Assembly (NCBI GenBank): GCA_945866285.1
Contig: CAMBHC010000039.1
Location: forward strand, 1-12,991
Direction of reading: 5' to 3'
Length of the DNA: 12,991 nt
From: Candidatus Sulfopaludibacter sp. SbA3
Lineage (GTDB): Bacteria; Acidobacteriota; Vicinamibacteria; Vicinamibacterales; UBA2999
Part shown: positions 7,055 through 12,991 of the stretch, piece after piece
How positions within the stretch are numbered: the first letter of the stretch is position 1
How the letters are laid out: each line of letters starts with the position of its first letter
Notes under the pieces: generated by a model
What the model was told of the DNA's origin: nothing
What the model saw: the letters and a program-made list of their open reading frames with translations, nothing else
Database searches by the model: none
Made by a program: the position numbers and the translations under genes

Positions 7055-8745
7055 TTGTGGTTATTCTTTGCTCCGAGTTTTTCCAGAAGGGCGATGGTCT
7101 CGGGATAGGGTTGCACGCGCTGGACGGCGCCGTTAGCCATGTCGACGGTCGTTCTGCCTTCACGATCGACGGCCTTGACGTTGGCACCTTTCGACACCAG
7201 GTAGAGAATCATTTCGTTGTCGCCACGGGCGGCCGCATGATGCAACGCGGTGTTGCCTTCGTGGTCGGCAGCGTTGACGTCGGCACCCAGTTCTTCCACC
7301 AGGTACTTGACCGCCGCGAGCATGCCGGTCGGAGCAAAGCGGTGCGAGTTGGCGGCAAAGCCCTCGCCGTAGCCGACGCCGGCGGTGGCGTGCAGTGGCG
7401 TCACCGACGGCCCGCCAATGGAAACCGGGGGCAGCCCCGACACGTCGGTTACTTCTCGCTCAATCGCGTCACCAAACCGCGGACGGCCGGCCGGCTTGAT
7501 GGTCGGCACGTTCGGGTCGGCACCGGCCGCGACGAGCATGCGCATGGCGGCGACGTCGCTGGCGTAGGCGGCGCGCCAGAGCACGCTGGCCCCGATCTCG
7601 TCCACGCCAGACAGGTCGAAGCTGTAGCCCGAGTACCACACCTTCATCTTGAGGCGGGCGTTGACGTCGGCGCCCTTGTCGATGAGGGCCGTCAGCAACT
7701 CGAGATACCCGGTCTTCTGCTGCATGTGGGCGCGCGGCTGCGGGTAGAGCGCTTTCGGCGCCCACTCAACGTTCAGCACGCCGTAGAGCGGCGTCGCGCC
7801 GTTCACGCTGGCCAGGTTCGGGTTGGCGCCCTTGTCGAGCAGCTCTTTCGCAAGATCGAAGTGGCCGTTGATGACCGCCATCAGCAACGGGCTGGACTTG
7901 TCGCCGGACGACACCAGGTTCACGTCGGCGCCGGCCTTGAGCAACGCCGAGGCCGACTCCATGTAGCCCTGGCGGACCGCGAACAGCAGCGGCGTGAGGC
8001 CACCGTGCGCGTTGATCAATTCATTGAGCTGGTAGTTGCGATCGATACCGGGCCGCGGCGCCTGACGCGCGGGCGCGGCGGCTGCCGGCGCCCCGCCCGG
8101 TGGCGCACCGGGGACGAGCGGGTTGCCGCCAAATCCCAGTCCCTCGCGGCTCAGGTTGGCAAGGTCCGACACCTTGCTGGTGGCCTTCAGGTCGGCGCCC
8201 TTGCTGGCGAGCAGCGTGATGACATCGGCCCGATTCGCGGCCGCTGCGTACATCACCGGCGTCTGCGAACGGACGCCATCTTTCGCGTTGATGTCGGCGC
8301 CGGCATCAACCAGCACCTTCACCGCGTCGACCTTGCCGGCGGCCGCGGCGACCATCAGCGGCAAGGTGCCGTTGGCGTTGCCGAGCTTGAGGTCGCTCCC
8401 GGCCTTGAGCAAGGCAGACATCACCCCGGCGTGGCCCTGCTGGCTGGCCAGGAAGAGCGGCGTATACCCACCCAGCCGGGTCGTCGCGCGCACGTTGGCG
8501 CCGGCGAACACGAGCATCTGCGCCAGCTCGGCGTCGCCGTTCATCGCCGCCCAGTGCAGCGCCGTCATGCCGTCGCCCTGTGCGGCGTTGACATCGGCCG
8601 CCGCCTTCAGCAGCGAACGCACCGCCGCCGCGTCACCGTTCATCGCGGCATCAGCCACCGGCGCGGTCGCCGCGGCCGAGAGCAATGACGAGAGGCCAAC
8701 AATCAGCAGTCCGGCGGCGAAGTACCCGATCATCACTTTGCGCAT
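7039..8745 (-). CDS. Secreted ankyrin-repeat protein with C-terminal CxxC tail
   Basis: The product is 568 aa. A hydrophobic N-terminal stretch (MRKVMIGYFAAGLLIVGLSSLLSAAA) is a signal peptide, so the protein should act in the periplasm or at the surface. About 11-12 ankyrin repeats follow, for example MTALHWAAMNGDAELAQML, YTPLFLASQQGHAGVMSALL and NTALHHAAARGDNEMILYL. Repeats 1-5 and the rest are separated by a glycine/proline/alanine-rich linker at about residues 203-235. Several later repeats carry insertions. The protein ends in KNNHKCVSC, a CxxC tail shared with the ankyrin gene at the right edge (39 of the last 50 residues identical). Ankyrin repeats bind proteins; the obvious candidates are the cluster neighbours, which is inference. 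The ATG at 8745 has only a weak ribosome-binding site. The 149-bp gap upstream holds a long inverted repeat; the 3' end overlaps the DUF5916 gene by 16 nt. Confidence 0.9.
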   Translation of the reverse strand: MRKVMIGYFAAGLLIVGLSSLLSAAATAPVADAAMNGDAAAVRSLLKAAADVNAAQGDGMTALHWAAMNGDAELAQMLVFAGANVRATTRLGGYTPLFLASQQGHAGVMSALLKAGSDLKLGNANGTLPLMVAAAAGKVDAVKVLVDAGADINAKDGVRSQTPVMYAAAANRADVITLLASKGADLKATSKVSDLANLSREGLGFGGNPLVPGAPPGGAPAAAAPARQAPRPGIDRNYQLNELINAHGGLTPLLFAVRQGYMESASALLKAGADVNLVSSGDKSSPLLMAVINGHFDLAKELLDKGANPNLASVNGATPLYGVLNVEWAPKALYPQPRAHMQQKTGYLELLTALIDKGADVNARLKMKVWYSGYSFDLSGVDEIGASVLWRAAYASDVAAMRMLVAAGADPNVPTIKPAGRPRFGDAIEREVTDVSGLPPVSIGGPSVTPLHATAGVGYGEGFAANSHRFAPTGMLAAVKYLVEELGADVNAADHEGNTALHHAAARGDNEMILYLVSKGANVKAVDREGRTTVDMANGAVQRVQPYPETIALLEKLGAKNNHKCVSC

Positions 8746-8772
8746 AAGAGGATCCCTGTCACGAAATACATT

Positions 8773-8885
8773 GCCACAGAGGACACCGAGGACTCAGAGC
8801 CAATCTTTCAAAATGCCTGTCCGCTGGTTAGCAGCGCTGGCGTTTAGAAAAAGAATTCCTCTGTGTTCTCGGTGTCCTCTGTGGC
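8773..8885. repeat. Long inverted repeat made of 9-nt units, in the 149-bp gap 8746-8894
   Basis: The left arm 8773-8799 and right arm 8859-8885 are complementary at 25 of 27 positions; the outer 18 bp (GCCACAGAGGACACCGAG and its complement) are perfect. The right arm reads as three 9-nt units, CTCTGTGTT, CTCGGTGTC and CTCTGTGGC, and the left arm mirrors them. The 59-nt loop holds a small hairpin, CGCTG-GTTAG-CAGCG (8822-8836). The outer edge starts 9 nt after the DUF1552 stop. From memory, CTCTGTG-type elements of this kind recur between genes in several environmental bacterial genomes, which suggests a dispersed palindromic (REP-like) element. No T-run follows on either strand, so it is not a standard terminator. 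No other gene or promoter is evident in this gap. Confidence 0.85.
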
Positions 8886-8894
8886 TAATCTTCT

Positions 8895-10298
8895 CTACTC
8901 AGCCGCTGCGGTGGTCGCCGGCACGGTATTCAGGTCGTAAGCTGCCGTGCTGTCGCCGAACGACTTGAAGTCGTCCATGCCGAGCATGTGGGTCACCGAC
9001 AACATCACGTTGGCCATCGGCGTGCCATCGGCCGCCTTGTGGTGCAGCCCGCCCTTGAGCGCGCCGCCGGCGTGACCGGCGAGGAACAGCGGGCAACGCT
9101 TGTGGTTGTGCACGTTGGAGTTCCCCATCGGTGAACCGTAGAGCACCAGCGTGTTATCCAGCAGCGTGCTGTCACCGTCCGGCGTGTTCTTCAGCTTGGC
9201 CAGGAAATACGGCAGCATGCTGATGTGGTACTTGTTGATTTTCGCGAAGTCGGTGATGCGCTCGTCGCGGTCCTGGTGGTGCGAGGCCGAGTGGAACGCC
9301 GCCTTGTAGCCGCTGTCAGGATAGACACGGTTTGAGGCGTCGCGGCCCATCTTGAACGCGAACACGCGCGTCGTATCCGACGCGAAGGCCAAGGCCTGCA
9401 AGTCGAACATCAGCTTGACGTGCTGCTCGAACGAGTCCGGCACGCCGACCGGCGCGCCCGGCAGCTCGCGCTGCTCGCCCTTGCTGTTGGCCGACTCCAC
9501 CTGCTGGATGCGGCGCTCGATCTCACGGACATCTTCCAGGTAGTCCGCCAGGCGCGCGCGATCGGCGGCGCCAAGGTTCTTGTTGAGGCGCGTCACCGCG
9601 GTCCCCAGCCAGTCGAGAATGCTCTTGTCTTCGGCGCGGCGTTCCTGGCGCTCCGCCGGCGTCGCGCCGACCCCGAACAACTGGTCGAACACCGTGCGCG
9701 GGTCGCGAATCATCGGCAGCGGCTGATTCGGCGCCGCCCAGCTGATCGAGTCGGTGTAGGTGCACGAGTAACCATATGAGCAGCCGCCGGCCTGGTCGAC
9801 GTTCTCGATGCACAGCTGCATCGAGGGGATGGCGGTGGTCTGGCCGAAGCGCTGGGCGTAATACTGGTCCAGCGAGGTGCCAACCAGCACGTCCGAGCCC
9901 TGCGTCTGCTTTGGGTGCATCTGGGTCAGGAACACCGCGCTGGAGCGGAAGTGGTCGCCGCCGATTTCCGGCGCCGTGAAGGCCTCGGCGTTCCGGACGT
10001 CGGTGTTGCTGATGATGGTGAGGTCGTTGCGGAACGGCTCGAGCGGGGCCAGCACGCTGGGCGACAGGTCGAAGTCGCGGCCGACGGCGGCGGGGGCCCA
10101 CATGTTCTGCTTGATGCCGAACGCCGTGCTGCCGGCGGAGCCGTGCACCATTTCAATGGCCGCCAGGCGAACCTTGCCCCTCGCCTGCGCGAAGGTGGCC
10201 CGAGCCGGCAGCATGGCTTCGAGGAACGGCAACGCCATGGTGACGCCCACGCCCTTGAGGGCCGTGCGGCGCGAAATGTGCTTCTGCGTGATGTACAT
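8895..10298 (-). CDS. DUF1552 protein, exported by the Tat pathway
   Basis: The product is 467 aa, a usual length for the family. The N-terminus holds a Tat signal: SRRTALK (residues 9-15) followed by GVGVTMALPFLEAMLPA, so the protein is probably exported folded, possibly with a cofactor. DUF1552 hallmarks are present: IEMVHGSAGS near the start, SNTDVRNAEAF, GGDHFRSSAVFLT, the cysteine cluster C163, C173 and C179 followed by YTDSISW, and NTLVLYGSPMGN with HNHKRCPLFLAGHAGG (H397, H399, C402) near the end. The ATG at 10298 has a good ribosome-binding site, AGGAG 9 nt upstream. The family is a frequent partner of DUF1592 cytochromes, and here it lies 59 bp downstream of one. Similarity to DUF1501, a sulfatase/phosphatase-like family, has been noted for such proteins, but I see no certain catalytic site. 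Function unknown; family call secure. Confidence 0.92.
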   Translation of the reverse strand: MYITQKHISRRTALKGVGVTMALPFLEAMLPARATFAQARGKVRLAAIEMVHGSAGSTAFGIKQNMWAPAAVGRDFDLSPSVLAPLEPFRNDLTIISNTDVRNAEAFTAPEIGGDHFRSSAVFLTQMHPKQTQGSDVLVGTSLDQYYAQRFGQTTAIPSMQLCIENVDQAGGCSYGYSCTYTDSISWAAPNQPLPMIRDPRTVFDQLFGVGATPAERQERRAEDKSILDWLGTAVTRLNKNLGAADRARLADYLEDVREIERRIQQVESANSKGEQRELPGAPVGVPDSFEQHVKLMFDLQALAFASDTTRVFAFKMGRDASNRVYPDSGYKAAFHSASHHQDRDERITDFAKINKYHISMLPYFLAKLKNTPDGDSTLLDNTLVLYGSPMGNSNVHNHKRCPLFLAGHAGGALKGGLHHKAADGTPMANVMLSVTHMLGMDDFKSFGDSTAAYDLNTVPATTAAAE

Positions 10299-10307
10299 CG
10301 TCTTTTG

Positions 10308-10312
10308 CTCCT
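10308..10312 (-). promoter_or_regulatory. Ribosome-binding site of the DUF1552 gene
   Basis: AGGAG on the minus strand, 9 nt before the ATG at 10298. It is the only strong Shine-Dalgarno in the window. The other cluster genes start in overlaps or after weak sites. Confidence 0.7.
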
Positions 10313-10320
10313 GCTACACC

Positions 10321-10340
10321 GGCAGCACTAAAGTGCCGCC
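10321..10340 (-). promoter_or_regulatory. RNA hairpin between the DUF1592 and DUF1552 genes
   Basis: The minus-strand transcript would read GGCGGCACUUUAGUGCUGCC: an 8-bp stem, including one G-U pair, with a UUUA tetraloop. It begins 17 nt after the DUF1592 stop and ends 8 nt before the DUF1552 ribosome-binding site. The opposite strand would have an A-C mismatch, so an RNA role on the coding strand fits better. No U-run follows, so it is not a standard terminator; mRNA stability or setting the ratio of the two products is possible. Confidence 0.5.
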
Positions 10341-10357
10341 CTCCTGGCAACTCTTGT

Positions 10358-12844
10358 CTAGCGTGCGACGTCGGTCGCGCGGCGTTCCTTGCCCGTGTCG
10401 GCCACGCCCATCTTGAATGCCGGGCTGTTGACCACTCCCATCACAAACGCCGACATCTTGAGGTTGCCCTTGCCGGCGTCCCGCACGATGGTGCGAATCG
10501 ACGGCATGTCGGTGTATCCAATCCGGCGACCGAGGGCGTAGGTCATGAGGCTCTCGGTAAAGCCGGTCAGGAACACGTCCTGGTGCTTCAGCAGCGCGTC
10601 ACGCAGGCCGGCCGGTCCGTCGATCTTGGTGCCATCGTACAGGTCGCCGACCACGTCCACCGGCACTTCATTGTCCTTGATACGCCAGGCGCCGGTCACG
10701 TCGAAGTTATCGAGTGCCAGGCCGAGCGGATCGATCACCTTGTGGCACGAGGTGCACGCCGGGTTCTTGCGATGCTCTTCCATGCGCTCGCGGGTCGACA
10801 ACATCTTGCCGCCTTCGTTGGCCTTCACCGAATCGTCCAGCGCCGGCACGTTGGGCGGCGGCGCGGGGGGCGGCGAGGCCAACAGCACTTCCATCACCCA
10901 CTTGCCGCGCTGCACCGGCGAGGTGCGGTCGGCCACCGAGGTCAGCGTCAGGATGCTGCCCTGCCCGAGCAGGCCGCGCCGATAGGGCGGCATCGCCACC
11001 CGCTGGAACGCACTGCCCATCACGTTGGGAATGCCGTAGTGCTTGGCCAGCCGCTCGTTGACAAACGAGTAATCGGCCGTCAGCAGCTCAGTCACCTTGC
11101 GGTCTTCGCGAACGATGCTGTCGAAGAAGAGCTCGGTTTCGCGCTTCATGGCGCGTGCGAGGGTGTCGTCGTACTGGGGATACAGCAGGTAGTCCGGGGA
11201 GATCTTGTCCAGATCCTGCAGCCGCAGCCACTGCGAACCAAAGCGCGTCGACAACGCCTCGGAGCGCTTGTCCGCCAGCATGCGGCGAACCTGCTTCTCG
11301 ATGCCCACGGTGGTGCGCAGCGAGCCAATCGAGGCCGCCTTCACCAGTTCCGCGTCGGGCGCCGTGCCCCACAGGAAGAACGACAGGCGCGAGGCCAGGT
11401 CTTCATCACCAATGCGATAGTTAGCCGCGCGGAGACCGGCCGGCTGCTCTTCGAGCCGGAACAGGAAGCGCGGACTCATCAGGATGGACTGCACCGCCAG
11501 GCGGATGCCGGGCTCGAAGCCGCCCTTCTTGCGTCCCTGCTCGTAGAACTTCATCGCGTCCTGCAGGTCAGCAGCGGTCGGCGCGCCACGGAACGCCTGG
11601 GTGGCCAGCTTATTGACGATCTCCGCCGCGCACGATTCCTCTTCGGTGGCGTTGGTCGGGCGGCACGAGAACACCTTCAGGCGGCCCGGCGTATCCGACA
11701 CGCCGGTGACATCGAGCGGGCCCTGGACCACGAAGTCGCGCAGGTGCGGCAGCATGGTGACGCCGAAGGTGATGCTGACGTCGGACAGCGTGTTCTCGAG
11801 CGGCATCAGGAGGTCGTCGACCGGGCCGTCCAGGCGCTGCACCAACGCGGCGGTGATGCGCTGCGGGCCGGCCTTCACGTGCACCGGCGGCGTGGTCAAT
11901 TCGAGGCTGTTCTTGGGGTCGGTTTCGCTCATGCGCGTGTTCAAGTCGAACAGCGCCACGCGCTCACCATTCACCGACACCTCAACCTGTTCCTTGATGT
12001 CGTAGGCGGTCATCGAGTTGCGGCCGACGAGCCCGCCGAGCGGTTCGTAGTGCAGCGAGGTCTTGAACACGTAATGACCGTCGGCCGCGAAGTTGTGGAC
12101 CACCGAAGTGCCGCCGCGCGTGCCCATGGGCGCGCCGTCCACGCGGCGCATCTGCGACGCCGCGCGGGCAATCTTGTAGGTGGTGGAGGTCGCGGACGCC
12201 TGGCGATCGCCCACCGCGAGGCGGCTGATCTGGCTGGCCGCGCGCAGGTAGCCATCCATCAACGTCGGCGAGAACGTCTGCGCGTCAGCGACGTTGTCGA
12301 AGCCGTGGCTGATGGTGTCGGGCGGCAGGTACGCCGTCACATCCACATCCACGTTCAGCAGGTCCTTGACGGCGTTGGCGTACTCGGCCCGGTTCAGGCG
12401 CTGGAACGGACGCGATCCCGGATTCGGCTTCAGCGCGGCCACCCGGTCCATGCGGCCTTCGAACGCCGCCGCCAGGCCGATCAGCACGGCCGGCTCGGGA
12501 CGACGAGCGCCCGAGGGCGGCATCATGCCGGCGCGCAACTTGCGAATCATCTTCTCGGCCGTCTCGCCATGCTCATTGAGCTTGGTGGCGTCGAACGCCG
12601 CCAGCGAGAGACCACCGGCCTTGCCGCGCTCGCTGTGGCAACCGGCGCAGTATTGCTTCACGAGCGCAGTCTGCTCCGCCGGCAACATCGTGGTCGTGGC
12701 AGGAGCGTGCGACGTGACGGGCTTGACCACCGCGGCCTGCTTGCCCGCCATAGCGCGGGCGGCTGGCGCCTGCGCGAAGGTGGGCGCCGAAAGACCGGCA
12801 ACGGCGGTCGCGAGAACGACGGTAACTAACGTCTTGTTCAGCAT
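10358..12844 (-). CDS. Exported di-haem cytochrome c-like protein, DUF1587/1595/1592/1588/1585
   Basis: The product is 828 aa from ATG 12844. A signal peptide (MLNKTLVTVVLATAVAGLSAPTFA) precedes a cytochrome-type haem motif C66-A-G-C-H70. The order is that of the large DUF1592 family: DUF1587 (about 147-212, FQRLNRAEYANAVKDLLNVD), a beta-rich segment probably binding carbohydrate or similar (about 230-400), DUF1595 (about 408-468, EIVNKLATQAFRGAPT), DUF1592 (about 476-605, IGDEDLASRLSFFLWGTAPD), DUF1588 (about 622-722) with a second haem motif C697-T-S-C-H701 in CHKVIDPLGLALDNFD, and DUF1585 to the end. Such proteins are common in Planctomycetes, Verrucomicrobia and Acidobacteria and are thought to carry haem in the periplasm; the reaction is not known. 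An alternative GTG start at 12853 adds three residues (MHH). The start overlaps the stop of the upstream ankyrin gene by 7 nt (16 nt if GTG is used). The DUF1552 gene follows and is the usual partner. Confidence 0.93.
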   Translation of the reverse strand: MLNKTLVTVVLATAVAGLSAPTFAQAPAARAMAGKQAAVVKPVTSHAPATTTMLPAEQTALVKQYCAGCHSERGKAGGLSLAAFDATKLNEHGETAEKMIRKLRAGMMPPSGARRPEPAVLIGLAAAFEGRMDRVAALKPNPGSRPFQRLNRAEYANAVKDLLNVDVDVTAYLPPDTISHGFDNVADAQTFSPTLMDGYLRAASQISRLAVGDRQASATSTTYKIARAASQMRRVDGAPMGTRGGTSVVHNFAADGHYVFKTSLHYEPLGGLVGRNSMTAYDIKEQVEVSVNGERVALFDLNTRMSETDPKNSLELTTPPVHVKAGPQRITAALVQRLDGPVDDLLMPLENTLSDVSITFGVTMLPHLRDFVVQGPLDVTGVSDTPGRLKVFSCRPTNATEEESCAAEIVNKLATQAFRGAPTAADLQDAMKFYEQGRKKGGFEPGIRLAVQSILMSPRFLFRLEEQPAGLRAANYRIGDEDLASRLSFFLWGTAPDAELVKAASIGSLRTTVGIEKQVRRMLADKRSEALSTRFGSQWLRLQDLDKISPDYLLYPQYDDTLARAMKRETELFFDSIVREDRKVTELLTADYSFVNERLAKHYGIPNVMGSAFQRVAMPPYRRGLLGQGSILTLTSVADRTSPVQRGKWVMEVLLASPPPAPPPNVPALDDSVKANEGGKMLSTRERMEEHRKNPACTSCHKVIDPLGLALDNFDVTGAWRIKDNEVPVDVVGDLYDGTKIDGPAGLRDALLKHQDVFLTGFTESLMTYALGRRIGYTDMPSIRTIVRDAGKGNLKMSAFVMGVVNSPAFKMGVADTGKERRATDVAR

Positions 12845-12991
12845 GTGATGCACTTGTGATTGTTCTTGGCGCCGAGCTTTTCGAGCAACTTGATGGTTTC
12901 AGGATACGGCTGCGTGCGCTGCACCGGGCCGTTGGCAATGTCGACGGTGGTGTTGCCCTCGCGGTTCACGCGCAGGACATCGGCGCCCTTC
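12838..12991 (-). CDS. Ankyrin-repeat protein, C-terminal end (runs off right edge)
   Basis: The last 50 codons and a TGA are visible. The translation KGADVLRVNREGNTTVDIAN, then GPVQRTQPYPETIKLLEKLG, ends in AKNNHKCITC. It matches the end of the complete ankyrin protein at 7039-8745 at 39 of 50 positions, including the NNHKCxxC tail, so it is a paralogue with a final ankyrin repeat. The start, signal peptide and other repeats are outside the window. It overlaps the start of the DUF1592 gene, as its paralogue overlaps the DUF5916 gene. It is probably the upstream member of the cluster seen here; promoter not visible. Confidence 0.85.
   Translation of the reverse strand, partial: KGADVLRVNREGNTTVDIANGPVQRTQPYPETIKLLEKLGAKNNHKCITC

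Noticed and set aside
6982..8688. Open frame of 568 codons on the plus strand
   Set aside because: Mirror of the ankyrin gene; the regular V-G-A-R-H composition reflects the repeats on the other strand.
8773..8885. Terminator or CRISPR-like repeat
   Set aside because: No T-run next to the stem on either strand, and a single inverted pair without spaced direct repeats is not a CRISPR array.
10583..12829. Open frame of 748 codons on the plus strand
   Set aside because: It lies opposite the DUF1592 gene, is rich in R, H, G, A and V as expected for the complement of high-GC codons, and shows no domain or start signal.
12845..12853. GTG start for the DUF1592 gene
   Set aside because: Possible, but it only adds MHH before a standard signal peptide; the ATG at 12844 is preferred. 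The GTG is still noted because it matches the geometry of the other ankyrin junction.

Overview
The window is GC-rich and densely coded. It looks like a chromosomal segment from an uncultured or poorly studied bacterium of the Acidobacteriota, perhaps class Vicinamibacteria. I infer this from the combination of a DUF1592-type cytochrome, a DUF1552 Tat protein, secreted ankyrin-repeat proteins and DUF5916 outer-membrane proteins with high-GC codon use; no rRNA or other marker is present to prove it. Signal peptides, a Tat signal and C-terminal phenylalanine barrel endings point to a diderm cell.

Left end (1-280): the N-terminal half of a MarR-family regulator lies on the minus strand and runs off the left edge. 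It is divergent from lon. The 66-bp gap holds a candidate MarR operator that overlaps a perfect TTGACA -35 box for lon. Both genes have a -10-like hexamer exactly 7 nt before the start codon, so both may be transcribed with little or no leader.

281-2563 (+): complete LonA ATP-dependent protease with an intact Walker A, Walker B and Ser-Lys dyad. It converges on the minus-strand cluster with only 4 bp between the stop codons.

2568-12991 (-): a cluster of six genes, almost without gaps, read from right to left. The order is the C-terminal end of an ankyrin-repeat protein, a DUF1587/1595/1592/1588/1585 protein with two CxxCH haem motifs, a DUF1552 protein with a Tat signal, a secreted ankyrin-repeat protein, and two tandem CBM9-like/DUF5916 proteins predicted to be in the outer membrane. 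Several junctions overlap (7 or 16 nt, 16 nt, and TGATG), which suggests translational coupling. The only large gap (149 bp, 8746-8894) carries a long inverted repeat built of 9-nt units and may split the cluster into two transcriptional or regulatory blocks.

How they may work together: all products of the minus-strand cluster appear to be exported. DUF1592 and DUF1552 genes are known frequent neighbours of unknown function. Two ankyrin paralogues, each directly upstream of a different exported partner and both ending in the same NNHKCxxC tail, suggest a repeated 'ankyrin plus partner' module. A role in envelope redox chemistry or in handling a polymer at the cell surface is inference only.
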